Shown here piece after piece: positions 37,503 through 47,271 of a stretch of DNA of 64,000 nucleotides (its first letter is position 1; the number at the start of each line of letters is the position of its first letter). Where the stretch lies: assembly GCF_016427565.1 (NCBI RefSeq), contig NZ_JAELXT010000005.1, forward strand, positions 124,001 to 188,000, given 5' to 3'. Source of the DNA: Microvirga splendida. Its GTDB lineage: Bacteria; Pseudomonadota; Alphaproteobacteria; Rhizobiales; Beijerinckiaceae. Both the position numbers and the translations under genes were made by a program. The notes below the pieces were generated by a model, which had not been told where the DNA came from, did no database searches, and worked only from the letters and a program-made list of their open reading frames with translations.

Positions 37503-37763
37503 TAGATCTGCTCCTCAGAGGGGCGCGCTCGCGAGGCGTTGCAGTGTGGGAGCAGGCACGGTCCCGCCGCAGGGCTCGCACCCCTGTGATCGCGGGTGGC
37601 CGATCCTGGCCTGACCAGGTCCGCTGAAACAAACCGTGCGCGAAGAGGCAGTCTGGCTCTTCCATTCACCATCACACAGCGAGCCGGGCTGCCCGACGCG
37701 CCACCCTCGATCTCACCACAGGCTCGCAGCACCCGCTGCGGGCCCACAGGTGCTGGCTCTTTG
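37503..37763 (+). ncRNA. Candidate structured RNA of unknown family
   Basis: No open frame with support. The 5' part pairs with a site about 200 nt later: AGATC (37504-37508) with GATCT (37709-37713), GAGGG (37518-37522) with CCCTC (37704-37708), and GCGCG (37523-37527) with CGCGC (37697-37701). Inside are CTCGC/GCGAG (37528-37532 with 37679-37683), GCACGGT/ACCGTGC, CCTGG/CCAGG, GAAGAG/CTCTTC and CGGG/CCCG hairpins. CAGCACC (37727-37733) pairs with GGTGCTG (37749-37755) before GCTCTTTG, a weak terminator-like end. It could be an independent small RNA or the long 5' leader of the ammonia-lyase gene. It does not match 6S, SRP, RNase P, tmRNA, cobalamin, TPP or glycine motifs that I know. Confidence 0.5.
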
Positions 37764-37778
37764 ACAGATATGAGAGCG

Positions 37779-37816
37779 TCATCCCGGACGGAGCGTGAGC
37801 GCAGATCCGGGATGAC
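37779..37816. repeat. GTCATCCCGGA hairpin
   Basis: GTCATCCCGGA and TCCGGGATGAC form a perfect 11-bp stem around 16 nt, 85 bp before the ammonia-lyase start. Related to the GTCAT-ended repeat families; it could also act as a hairpin in the leader. Confidence 0.65.
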
Positions 37817-37900
37817 ACCAAGGCGGCAATCGCCGCCACACGGCGGTTGCGCCGTATACGAAGCCCCGGTATCCCTTTTGCATCAACGTGAGGAACAGCG

Positions 37901-39532
37901 ATGACGGTCAAGCTCGACGGGGCCACTCTCGGCATTCAGGACGTGGTGCGCGTGGCGCGCCGCGATGCTCAGGGGACCTATGCGCAAGCGGCCCTGGCGC
38001 CCGAGGCGCGCGAGCGGATCGCCGCAACGCGGGACTATATCGACCGCACCTGGATGCATGACGACGCCCCGCTCATGTATGCCTTCAACACGGGGGTCGG
38101 CCTGTTCAAGGACCAGCGGGTGCTGATCGCCGACATGGCGGCCTACCAGCGCAAGACGGTCTATGCCCACGCCACCGGCGTCGGCGAGCCCTTCGCCGAG
38201 GATGTGACGCGAGCCATGATGCTGCTGCGGGCCAACGCTTTCGCATCCAACTATTCCGGCCCGCAGGTCGAACTGGTCGAGCGGCTGATCGCGTTCCTCA
38301 ATGCGGGCCTGCATCCGGTGATCCCGCAGAAAGGCTCGGTCGGCGCATCGGGCGATCTCGCGCCGCTCGCCCACATGGCCGGCGCCGTCTGCGGCTTCGA
38401 GGAAGCCGACATGTTTTATCAGGGCCGCGTCATGCCGGCCCGCGAGGCCATCCGCATGGCGGGGTTCGATCCGGATTTCGAGCTCGGCGCCAAGGATGCC
38501 TCCGCACTCATCAACGGTTCGACCACGTCGCTGGCCCTGGGCGCGCTCGCCACCCACGATGCGCGCCGCCTGCTCAAGCAGGCCGACATCGCCATGTGCC
38601 TCTCGCTCGAGGCCATGCGCGGCGAGCTGGCTGCTTTCGATCCGCGCGTGCATAAGGCGCGCCCGCATCCGGGCCAGGCCAAGGTCGCGCGCAACCTGCT
38701 GCGGATTCTCGACGGCACGAAGCGCTGCTCGCAAGCCGCCCGCGACATCGTCTTCCCGGACGAGCCGCGCCAGCCCGGCCAGCCCGCATCGCCCCGGGTG
38801 CAGGACGTCTATTCCCTGCGCTGCACGCCGCAGGTTCACGGGCCTGCCGTCGAGGCGGTCGAATATGTGGAGCGCATCATCGGCACGGAGATGAACTCCG
38901 CCACCGACAATCCGCTCATCTTCGACGACGGGCAGGGCGGCTACGTGTCGATCTCCGGCGGGCACTTCCACGGGCAGTACATGGCGCAGGCCATGGATTT
39001 TCTCGCCATCGCCATGGCGGATCTCGGCGCGATCTCCGAGCGGCGGCTCGCGCGCCTCATCGATCCCACCATGTCCTACGGTCTGCCGCGCAACCTGCTC
39101 GCCGGCAAGCGCGGGCTCAACACGGGCTTTGCCACCGTGCAGTGCTCCATGTCGGCGCTGGTGATGGAAAACCGCGGGCTTGCCACGCCGGGCTCGGTGG
39201 ACTCGATCCCCGGCAAATCCAACGCGGAGGATCACGTCTCCAATTCCACCTGGTGCGGACGGAAAGCCCGCATCATCGTCGAGAACGTGGAGCAGATCGT
39301 GGCCGGCGAACTGCTGATGGCCGCACAGGCGCTGACCCTCGTGGAGCCGCTCGCCGGAGACTATCCGCTGGGTAAGGGCTCGCGCGCCGCGATAGAAGCG
39401 ATCCGCGCCGTGATTCCGCCGGCGCTCGAAGGCGACCGCTGGTACGCCACCGAGATGCGCCAGGCGCTGGACCTCGTGCGCTCCGGCGCCGTCGTCGAGG
39501 CGGTCGAGAACGCCATTGGTGAGCTAGAATGA
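37901..39532 (+). CDS. Aromatic amino acid/histidine ammonia-lyase family enzyme
   Basis: 543-aa MIO-dependent lyase. The Ala149-Ser150-Gly151 triad in GSVGASGDLAPLAH makes the MIO cofactor. Tyr60 in the YAFNTGVG stretch and the QVHGPAVEAVEYV region are conserved. Length is slightly above HutH (about 510). The substrate-selectivity pair after YQRKTVY is Ala89-His90, whereas typical HutH has Ser-His and TAL/PAL have His-Leu or Phe-Leu. No other hut genes are near, so a non-histidine substrate is possible. Good GAGGAA site 5 nt before the ATG. A GC-rich hairpin follows the stop. Confidence 0.88.
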   Translation: MTVKLDGATLGIQDVVRVARRDAQGTYAQAALAPEARERIAATRDYIDRTWMHDDAPLMYAFNTGVGLFKDQRVLIADMAAYQRKTVYAHATGVGEPFAEDVTRAMMLLRANAFASNYSGPQVELVERLIAFLNAGLHPVIPQKGSVGASGDLAPLAHMAGAVCGFEEADMFYQGRVMPAREAIRMAGFDPDFELGAKDASALINGSTTSLALGALATHDARRLLKQADIAMCLSLEAMRGELAAFDPRVHKARPHPGQAKVARNLLRILDGTKRCSQAARDIVFPDEPRQPGQPASPRVQDVYSLRCTPQVHGPAVEAVEYVERIIGTEMNSATDNPLIFDDGQGGYVSISGGHFHGQYMAQAMDFLAIAMADLGAISERRLARLIDPTMSYGLPRNLLAGKRGLNTGFATVQCSMSALVMENRGLATPGSVDSIPGKSNAEDHVSNSTWCGRKARIIVENVEQIVAGELLMAAQALTLVEPLAGDYPLGKGSRAAIEAIRAVIPPALEGDRWYATEMRQALDLVRSGAVVEAVENAIGELE

Positions 39533-39535
39533 AGT

Positions 39536-39561
39536 GAAAAGGGCCCGCGATGCCGGGCCCT
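39536..39561 (-). terminator. Terminator between convergent ammonia-lyase and small secreted protein genes
   Basis: AGGGCCCG/CGGGCCCT stem around 6 nt. On the minus strand it is followed by TTTTCAC, so it mainly terminates the leftward gene (39584-39889). It also lies directly after the ammonia-lyase stop. Confidence 0.75.
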
Positions 39562-39583
39562 GAAGCGTTGTATGGGGCGCCGA

Positions 39584-39889
39584 TCAGCGGCAGCGGCGAA
39601 TGGTGCGGTAGATCACGCGACCGCTCGGCTGAACGATGCGCTGGCGCACGGTGCGGCAGCGGTCCACCCGGCGCTGCCAGGCGGGAACGCCGCAGCGGCG
39701 CACAGTGCGATAGATTACGCGGCCGTTGGGGCGCACGGTGCGGATGCGGCGGGTCACGCAGGCCACATCGTCCACGAGCGACGGCGCCTGAATCTGCTCG
39801 GGGCTGAAACGCGCATGAGCCTCCTGGGGAGCGGCGAAGAAGCCGAGGCCGAAAGCAAGAGCGAAGGCGGGGAGAATGATGGCGCGCAT
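39584..39889 (-). CDS. Small secreted basic protein with an internal duplication
   Basis: 101 aa. A signal peptide (MRAIILPAFALAFGLGFF, cleavage near EAHA at ~26) precedes a basic mature part. It contains two copies of a motif: RTVRPNGRVIYRTVRRC and RIVQPSGRVIYRTIRRC, about 32 residues apart, each ending in Cys, with more Cys between them (VACVTRR, RRCG, DRCRTV). Four or five Cys suggest disulfides in the periplasm. No known family recognised. Followed by its own terminator. Confidence 0.72.
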   Translation of the reverse strand: MRAIILPAFALAFGLGFFAAPQEAHARFSPEQIQAPSLVDDVACVTRRIRTVRPNGRVIYRTVRRCGVPAWQRRVDRCRTVRQRIVQPSGRVIYRTIRRCR

Positions 39890-39960
39890 GGTCCATTCCT
39901 TATGGTTCGCGGAGGAGCTGACGACAACGGCAGCTCTATGCCATGGTTCCTGAAGTTGAG

Positions 39961-40485
39961 ATGAACCTCATGTTGTCACGCGTTACGATCCGTCCCGTCC
40001 AAGCCTCGGATGGCGCCGAGCTGGTGAGGGCCAACCTCGCCAGCATCGCTCTGCACGAGCCCTGGGTGTCGCCCTGCCGCGATCATGCGAGCTTCCTCGG
40101 TTACCTCACCCGCTGCGACGGGGAGCGGTCAATGGGGTTCATCGCCCACGAGCGGGAGAGCGGACGCATCGTCGGCGTGGTGAACCTGAGCGAGATCGTG
40201 CGCGGCTTCTTCCAGAGCGCCTATATGGGCTATTACGGCACGGCCGGCATGAACGGGCGGGGGCTGATGAGCGAGGCGGTGAGCCTCGTGGTTACGCACG
40301 CCTTCCACGATCTCGCTCTGCACCGGGTGGAGGCGAATATCCAGCCTGCCAACGAGCCTTCCCGCGCCCTCGTCCAGCGGCTCGGATTCCGGCAGGAGGG
40401 CTTCTCGCCCCGTTATCTCAAGATCAACGGCGAGTGGCGCGATCATGAACGCTGGGCGGTGCTGGTGGACGAATGGAACGGTTGA
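39961..40485 (+). CDS. GNAT acetyltransferase, RimJ/RimL type
   Basis: About 174 aa; start 39961 or 39970, since the earlier 39943 has little support. GNAT core: TIRPVQASDGAEL at the start, IAHERESGRIVGVVNLSEI in the beta sheet, AGMNGRGLMSEAVSLV for acetyl-CoA binding, and HRVEANIQPANEPSRALVQRLGF as the RimJ-type motif. It may acetylate ribosomal protein N termini or small molecules; the substrate is unknown. It converges on the next GNAT gene with 3 bp between stops. Confidence 0.85.
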   Translation: MNLMLSRVTIRPVQASDGAELVRANLASIALHEPWVSPCRDHASFLGYLTRCDGERSMGFIAHERESGRIVGVVNLSEIVRGFFQSAYMGYYGTAGMNGRGLMSEAVSLVVTHAFHDLALHRVEANIQPANEPSRALVQRLGFRQEGFSPRYLKINGEWRDHERWAVLVDEWNG

Positions 40486-40488
40486 TGT

Positions 40489-40929
40489 TCAGGCTGCGGC
40501 CACAAGCTTCTTCTGCAGGAAGAAGCGGCTGCCCCCGGCCGGATAGTTCTTGAGCTCGCCGAAGATCTCGTAGCCCAGGCGCTGGTAGAGTTGGAGCGCC
40601 TGCGGGTTCAGCGTATCCAGCCAGGCCGAATGACAGCCGCGGCGCCGGGCTTCCTCTTCGGCCATGGCGACGAGCTGCGTGGCAAGGCCCATGCCTCTGA
40701 AGGCCTCGGGCACGAAGATCAGCTCGATGGCAAGCCAGCCGCCCGCCGTGCGGCCGCAGAGGCCTCCCACCGGCTCATTGCTCTCCGGATCGCGAAGTGC
40801 GATGGCGAGATCCTGCCCCGGCGGATGCTTGGCGAACAGCGCCCTGTTGAAATCGCGCACGCCGGCGAGCACGATCTCCTGGAGGCCGTAATTGTCCTCG
40901 ACGAACGCGAGTGTCGGCGCCTGCGTCAT
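40489..40929 (-). CDS. GNAT family N-acetyltransferase
   Basis: 146 aa from ATG 40929, preceded by GTGAGG. The acetyl-CoA site is IFVPEAFRGMGLATQLV, followed by RRGCHSAWLDTLNPQALQLYQRLGYE, the characteristic GNAT C-terminal pattern. The longer upstream frame is in the wrong register of the preceding gene. It begins 10 bp after the stop of the AllC-type hydrolase on the same strand, so they are probably cotranscribed. Substrate unknown. Confidence 0.87.
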   Translation of the reverse strand: MTQAPTLAFVEDNYGLQEIVLAGVRDFNRALFAKHPPGQDLAIALRDPESNEPVGGLCGRTAGGWLAIELIFVPEAFRGMGLATQLVAMAEEEARRRGCHSAWLDTLNPQALQLYQRLGYEIFGELKNYPAGGSRFFLQKKLVAAA

Positions 40930-40939
40930 CGGATGAACC

Positions 40940-42178
40940 TCACCCGGCGATCTGCCTGACGGCCGCGAGCAGCACCCGCGCGGCCGCATCCGCATCCTCC
41001 ACGGTGATCGACTCTGCCGGGTTGTGGCTGATGCCGCCCTCGCAGCGCACGAAGAGCATGGCGGAGGGGCAGAGATTGGCCATCGCCACCGCATCGTGGC
41101 CTGCGCCGGAGGCGAGATGAAGCGGCTCGATGCCCAAACTCCGCACGGCGGCCTCCAACTGCTCGATCAGGGCTTCGTCCATGGGGGTGGCGGGCGAATC
41201 CATGAACGGTTCGATGACGAGCTCGACACCGCGCCTTTGGGCCGCCGCCTGACACTCCGCCATGATGTCCTGCACCATGGCCTCGCGGACCGCATCGTCC
41301 GGCGCGCGGGCATCGAGGGTGAAGTCGACCCGCGCGGGGATCACATTGATCGCGCCGGGCTGCACCTGGGCGACGCCTACCGTCGCCACCGTGTCGGTGC
41401 GCGTCGAGCCTGCGCGCTCCACGATGCCGATCATCTCGGCCACCGCCGCCAGGGCATCACGGCGCATATTCATCGGCACGGTGCCGGCATGTCCCGCCTC
41501 GCCGATCACATGAGCGCGGGCCCGGGTGATGCCGTTGATGGCGGACACGATGCCGACGGGCAGATCCTTGGCTTCGAGCTGCGGGCCCTGCTCGATATGA
41601 ACCTCGAGATAACCGCGATAGCGCACCGGATCGCGGGCGAGGGCCGCCACGCCGTCCGGATCGCCCCCGAAGGCGACCAGCGCATCGCGCAGCGCAATGC
41701 CGTCCTGATCCCGGCCGTCGAGCCAGGCAGGGTTGAAGCGGCCGGCAAGGGCCGAGGAGGTGGAGAGATTGGTCGGGAAGCGCACGTTCTCCTCGTCCCC
41801 GAAGGCCACGACCTCGATGGAACAGGAAGGTGTGATCCCCTGCCGGCGCAGGGCCTCGACCACCACGATGCCGAGCACCACGCCGAGATTGCCGTCATAG
41901 CGGCCGGCATCGACCACGGAATCGATGTGGGAGCCGATGATGAGGGCGGGCGCTTGCGGATCGGCGCCTTCCATGCGGCCGATGACGGAGCCAAGCGCAT
42001 CGATATGCGCGTCGAGCCCGGCCTCCTGCATCATCACGAGGGTGGCGTCGGCGGCCCTGCGATGGGCGGTGGACAGGTAGAGCCGCGTGATGCGGCCGGC
42101 CTCGTCCGTGTGCTGGGCGAGGTCCTCGATCATCGCCATCACGCGGCGGCCAAGGGTGAGATCGGATGAATGCGTCAT
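40940..42178 (-). CDS. M20-family amidase: allantoate amidohydrolase/N-carbamoyl-L-amino acid hydrolase type
   Basis: 412-aa dinuclear zinc hydrolase that removes carbamoyl or ureido groups from amino acids or allantoate. Metal ligands: His84 in IGSHIDSV, Asp95 in RYDGNLGV and Glu130 in FGDEENVRF; YRGYLEVHIEQGPQLE and SGAGHDAVAMANL are family hallmarks. No hydantoinase or allantoinase gene is in the window, so the substrate is undecided. Probably forms a two-gene unit with the GNAT gene that follows. Confidence 0.9.
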   Translation of the reverse strand: MTHSSDLTLGRRVMAMIEDLAQHTDEAGRITRLYLSTAHRRAADATLVMMQEAGLDAHIDALGSVIGRMEGADPQAPALIIGSHIDSVVDAGRYDGNLGVVLGIVVVEALRRQGITPSCSIEVVAFGDEENVRFPTNLSTSSALAGRFNPAWLDGRDQDGIALRDALVAFGGDPDGVAALARDPVRYRGYLEVHIEQGPQLEAKDLPVGIVSAINGITRARAHVIGEAGHAGTVPMNMRRDALAAVAEMIGIVERAGSTRTDTVATVGVAQVQPGAINVIPARVDFTLDARAPDDAVREAMVQDIMAECQAAAQRRGVELVIEPFMDSPATPMDEALIEQLEAAVRSLGIEPLHLASGAGHDAVAMANLCPSAMLFVRCEGGISHNPAESITVEDADAAARVLLAAVRQIAG

Positions 42179-42263
42179 CCGGCAAGAGTCTCAGGAACCG
42201 GCCCGCTTCGCAAGAGGATGCGGGAGCCCCGAAGGAGGATTCAGCGGGCTCTGATTCCGCCCA

Positions 42264-42353
42264 CGTCATCACCGGTCTTGTGCCGGTGATCCCGATTTAA
42301 AGAGCGCAGCGCTTTACAGAAGCGGGATGGCCGGGACAAGCCCGGCCATGACG
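42264..42353. repeat. Family B repeat, copy 3 (opposite orientation)
   Basis: Begins GTCATCACCGGTCTTGTGCC (ATCACCGG/CCGGTGAT hairpin) and ends GGATGGCCGGGACAAGCC plus CGGCCATGAC, the inverse order of 24724-24814. It sits between the AllC-type gene and the ferredoxin reductase stop. Confidence 0.8.
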
Positions 42354-42376
42354 ATTGGGGTTCGTACCAAAAAGCC

Positions 42377-43805
<1,429 letters not shown>

Positions 43806-43937
43806 GAAGCGGGAATTCCTCTGCGCGGATTCTGGGGTATGGCGCAGGAGGGTGCGCCGGATGGGCTGGATATCGGCCTTTCGGCCCGCCCCGTCAATGG
43901 TTTAAGGGCCCCGTTTGTTTCCGGCAGCGGGCTGCCC

Positions 43938-44651
43938 CTAGACGCCTAAGGTTTCCGCTCTCAGGGCCTCGTCCGCCATGAGCTCGTCCATGGAGCCCTG
44001 GAAGCGGATTTCGCCGCGCTCGATCACGCAGGCCCGGTCGCTGATGCCGGCGGCAAAGGCCCAGTTCTGCTCGGAGAGCAGCACGGCCACGCCTTCCGCC
44101 TTCATGGCCCGGATCGCCTCCGCCATCATCTGGACGATCACCGGGGCGATGCCCTCGGATGGCTCGTCGAGCAGGATCGCGTCCGGGTTGCCCATGAGGG
44201 TGCGGGCGATGGTGAGCATCTGCTGCTCGCCGCCGGACATCTGGTTGCCGCGCCGCCCCCGCATCTCGGCCAGGTTGGGGAAGAGCCGGAACAGCCGCTC
44301 CGGGGTCCAGGGCGAGCGTCCGGCGGGGGCCGGCCGACGGCCCGTCTCCAGGTTTTCCTCGACGGTGAGGTCGGTGAAGATGCGCCGGTCCTCCGGCACG
44401 TAGCCGAGGCCCAGGCGGGCGATCTTGTAGGTCGGCAGCCCCGCCAGGGACTTCCCCTTGAAGGTGGCCTGCTTGGCCGAGGCCGAGACCAGTCCCATGA
44501 TCGCCTTCAGGGTCGTGGTCTTGCCTGCCCCGTTGCGGCCGACCAGGGCCAGGACCTCACCCTGATGCAGCCTGAACGTCAGGTCGAACAGCACCTGGGC
44601 GCGACCGTAAGAGGCGCAGAGGTTCCAGACCTCGAGAAGCGGCGTTGTCAT
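43938..44651 (-). CDS. livF: Branched-chain amino acid-type ABC transporter ATPase
   Basis: 237-aa LivF-class ATPase: Walker A GRNGAGKTT, signature MSGGEQQMLTIARTLM, Walker B ILLDEPSEGIAP (the SEGIAP ending is typical of LivF). Its start overlaps the stop of livG (ATGA). Last gene of the minus-strand cluster. The substrate class is branched-chain amino acids, amides or urea. Confidence 0.95.
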   Translation of the reverse strand: MTTPLLEVWNLCASYGRAQVLFDLTFRLHQGEVLALVGRNGAGKTTTLKAIMGLVSASAKQATFKGKSLAGLPTYKIARLGLGYVPEDRRIFTDLTVEENLETGRRPAPAGRSPWTPERLFRLFPNLAEMRGRRGNQMSGGEQQMLTIARTLMGNPDAILLDEPSEGIAPVIVQMMAEAIRAMKAEGVAVLLSEQNWAFAAGISDRACVIERGEIRFQGSMDELMADEALRAETLGV

Positions 44652-45424
44652 GCCGGGCTCATCCCTTTCGGCCGTTCCAGGGCGTGCTCGTCGCCCAGAT
44701 AGGCGCGCCTGACCTGCTCGTCCTGCCGGACCTCGTCGGGCGTTCCAGAGGCGATGATCTGACCTCGGAGGAGCACCAGCACCCGAGCCGCATGGCCGAA
44801 GACGACGTCCATGTCATGCTCGGTGAAGAGAACGCCGATGCCCTGGGATTCGGCAATGGAGGCGGTCAGGTCCATGAGCGCTGCCCGCTCGCGCGGAGCC
44901 ATGCCCGCAGTAGGCTCGTCCATGAGGAGCAGCTTGGGCTGGCCGGCAAGCGCGATGGCGAGCTCCACCCGCTTCACATCGCCATAGGCAAGCGCCGAGC
45001 AGGGCACATCCGCCGCCTCCGCCATGCCGACCCGGGAGAGCAACTCGAGGGCCTTCTCGCGATGGCGGTCCCGGGCCGGGCTCCAGAGACCGTTGCTCTG
45101 CCGGTAGCAGCTGATCAGCGCCATCTGGACGTTCTCGGCAGCGCTCATGGACAGGAACGTCTGCGCCACCTGGAAAGTGCGGCCCACGCCGCGGCGGAAG
45201 CGCTTCTGCGGCGACGCGTGGGTGATGTCCTGCCCGTCGAGCAGCATCTGGCCGCGATCCGGCTCGAGCTGGCCGCCGACCATGTTGAACACCGTGGATT
45301 TCCCGGCGCCGTTCGGCCCGATGATGGCGAACATCTCGCCGCGCGCCACCGTGAAGGTCACGTCACGGGCCGCCACCACGCCGCCGAAGGATTTGTGCAG
45401 GCCGTTCACCGCAAGAAGCGTCAT
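44648..45424 (-). CDS. livG: Branched-chain amino acid-type ABC transporter ATPase
   Basis: 258-aa LivG-class ATPase: Walker A GPNGAGKST, LivG insert GRTFQVAQTFLSMSAAENV, then LAYGDVKRVELAIALA in place of the canonical signature, and LLMDEPTAGMAP. ATG 45424 overlaps the stop of the fused permease by 4 bp. The open frame continues upstream to 46120 only as a shadow. Confidence 0.95.
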   Translation of the reverse strand: MTLLAVNGLHKSFGGVVAARDVTFTVARGEMFAIIGPNGAGKSTVFNMVGGQLEPDRGQMLLDGQDITHASPQKRFRRGVGRTFQVAQTFLSMSAAENVQMALISCYRQSNGLWSPARDRHREKALELLSRVGMAEAADVPCSALAYGDVKRVELAIALAGQPKLLLMDEPTAGMAPRERAALMDLTASIAESQGIGVLFTEHDMDVVFGHAARVLVLLRGQIIASGTPDEVRQDEQVRRAYLGDEHALERPKGMSPA

Positions 45425-47268
45425 GCCCGCGCCTCCCACCGGTCCCGGACGGTGCCCACAAGGCCGCGCGGGAAGATGAGCACCATGGCGATGATGCTCA
45501 GGCCCAGCAGCAGCCGCCAGAGCGATGTGAGCGGCATGATCCAGTCGCGCAAGGCATGCAGCACCGCCGCGCCCACCAGCGGCCCCATGACGGTCTGGAT
45601 GCCGCCGAGCAGCAGCATGGTGAGCGCGTCCACTGAAGTCGAGATGCCGAGCAGGCTCGGGTCCACCGAGCCACGGGAAAACGCATAGATGCCGCCCGCG
45701 AGGCCTGCCGCGGCACCGGCGATGGTGAAGGCGAGCCAGCGATGCTGGCGAACCTTCAGCCCGATGGCCTCCGCACGCGCTTCCGAATCGCGGGCCGCCC
45801 TCAAGGAATAGCCGAAGGGCGCGTCGATGATGCGCTTCAGAAGCAGCACCGTCACGACGGTCAGGGCTGCGGTCAGCAGGTAATAGGGAACCGGGCCGCC
45901 CGCCCAGGGCGAGGGCCAGACGCCAACGATGCCGTTGTCGCCGCCGGTCACCTCCACCCACTGGAATGCCACCGCGTAGAGGATCTGCGCTGCCGCCAGG
46001 GTCATCATGGCGAGATAGATGCCGGACAGGCGCACCACGAAGGCGCCGACCAGCGCGGCCCCCAGGGCGGCCAGCGCCAGCCCGAGCGGCAAGGCCGCCT
46101 CCATCGAGACCCCGTACCACTTGACGGCGAGCGCCGCCCCATAGGCGCCGAGGCCGAAGAAGGCCGCGTGGCCGAAGCTCACGATGCCGCCGACGCCGAT
46201 GAGGAGCTGCAGGCTGAAGGCGAAGAGCGCGAAGATCAGGATCTCGGTGGCGACCTTCAGGAGATAGGCATCCGCCACGAGGGGAAAGGCGGCGAGAATC
46301 GCGACGACGACGAGCAGGATGAGCGAGCGGCCCGGCAGCGGCGTGCGGCTCGCGATGCCCACCGCGTGGGTTCCGCCGATGACTTCCGCGCGTCCGAAGA
46401 AACCGTAGGGGCGGATCGCCAGCACCACGGCCATGAGCAGGAAGACGACGACCAGAGTGCTCTTCGGAAAGATCAGAATGCCGAAAGCCTGCAATTGTCC
46501 AATGATGAGCGCCGCAAGGAAGGCACCCGGCACGCTGCCCATGCCCCCCACCACCGTGACGACGAAGGCCTCAGCGATGATGGACAGGTCCATGCCCGTA
46601 TTGGCTGACACACGCGGGATCTGGAGCGCGCCGCCGAGGCCTGCGAGAAACGCGCCGAGAAACAGCGTGCCGGTGAACAGCAGGGCCTGGTTGACCCCGA
46701 GTGACGCCACCATGTCCCGGTCCTGCGTGGCTGCGCGCACCAGCACGCCGAAGCGGGTCTTGCGCAGCAGGAGCCACACGAGTCCCAGCACGATGGGGCC
46801 GGCCGCGATCAGCACGAGCTCATAGGACGGAAAGCGCCGTCCGAGGATCTCTACCGGCGCGCGCAGGCCGGGAGCGCGCGGGCCGAGAATGTCCTGCGGG
46901 CCGAAGACCTGCACCACGAGGTCCTGCACCACCAGCACGACGCCGAAGGTGGCGAGCAGCTGGAACAGCTCCGGTGCGCCGTAGATTCGCCGCAGGAGAA
47001 GAACCTCGATGATGACGCCGATCACCCCGACGATAAGCGCCGAGGCCAGAATGCCGGCCCAGAAGGTGACGGGGCCGAAGGAGAGTTCGAGCAGCCGCGG
47101 CACCAGGGTCGCGGCCGTGTAGGCGCCGATCATGTAGAGCGAACCGTGCGCGAAGTTCACGATCCGCGTGACGCCGAACACGATCGTCAGGCCGCAGGCG
47201 GTGATGAAGAGCGAGGAGGCGCTGGACAGGCCGCTGAGCGCCTGCACGGCTAGGAAGGCAGGGTCCAT
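45421..47268 (-). CDS. Fused LivH-LivM permease
   Basis: 615-aa inner-membrane protein that carries both permeases of a branched-chain amino acid-type ABC transporter in one chain. Residues ~1-290 are LivH-like (GVTRIVNFAHGSLYMIGAY near 33). Residues ~305-615 are LivM-like (GVGGIVSFGHAAFFGLGAYG, and a late LLGGIQTVMGPLVGAAVLH). The junction, about 285-315 (YGFFGRAEVIGGTHAVG), shows no stop or frameshift. Usually these are two genes. The ATG at 47268 has GGGGAGGG about 7 nt upstream, supplied by the outer arm of the palindromic element. It overlaps livG by 4 bp. Confidence 0.9.
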   Translation of the reverse strand: MDPAFLAVQALSGLSSASSLFITACGLTIVFGVTRIVNFAHGSLYMIGAYTAATLVPRLLELSFGPVTFWAGILASALIVGVIGVIIEVLLLRRIYGAPELFQLLATFGVVLVVQDLVVQVFGPQDILGPRAPGLRAPVEILGRRFPSYELVLIAAGPIVLGLVWLLLRKTRFGVLVRAATQDRDMVASLGVNQALLFTGTLFLGAFLAGLGGALQIPRVSANTGMDLSIIAEAFVVTVVGGMGSVPGAFLAALIIGQLQAFGILIFPKSTLVVVFLLMAVVLAIRPYGFFGRAEVIGGTHAVGIASRTPLPGRSLILLVVVAILAAFPLVADAYLLKVATEILIFALFAFSLQLLIGVGGIVSFGHAAFFGLGAYGAALAVKWYGVSMEAALPLGLALAALGAALVGAFVVRLSGIYLAMMTLAAAQILYAVAFQWVEVTGGDNGIVGVWPSPWAGGPVPYYLLTAALTVVTVLLLKRIIDAPFGYSLRAARDSEARAEAIGLKVRQHRWLAFTIAGAAAGLAGGIYAFSRGSVDPSLLGISTSVDALTMLLLGGIQTVMGPLVGAAVLHALRDWIMPLTSLWRLLLGLSIIAMVLIFPRGLVGTVRDRWEARA

Positions 47269-47271
47269 TCC

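Larger units (their letters stand above)
37023..37900. other. Gene-free interval: terminator, repeats, promoter and candidate RNA
   Basis: 878 bp. In order: the ugp terminator (37061-37089), repeats D2, C3 and a two-hairpin composite element (37118-37440), a sigma70-like promoter (37468-37496), a structured candidate RNA (37503-37763), a GTCATCCCGGA hairpin (37779-37816), and the ribosome-binding site of the ammonia-lyase. The 85-codon frame on the minus strand at 37490-37747 has no support. Confidence 0.75.

Noticed and set aside
37497..37720. Cobalamin or SAH riboswitch ahead of the ammonia-lyase
   Set aside because: Fragments such as CACCCCTGTGATCG and GAGGCGTTGCAG look faintly similar, but the B12 box, the SAH pseudoknot strand and suitable downstream genes are all missing.
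37490..37747. 85-codon minus-strand frame over the candidate RNA
   Set aside because: No ribosome-binding site or family match; it runs opposite to the strong promoter and through paired stems.
37503..37763. 6S, SRP, RNase P or tmRNA gene
   Set aside because: No SRP loop (GGAAGGAAGCAGC), no RNase P core (GAGGAAAGTCCGGGC), no tmRNA tag or T-arm, and a branched rather than rod-like 6S fold. Kept as unclassified.
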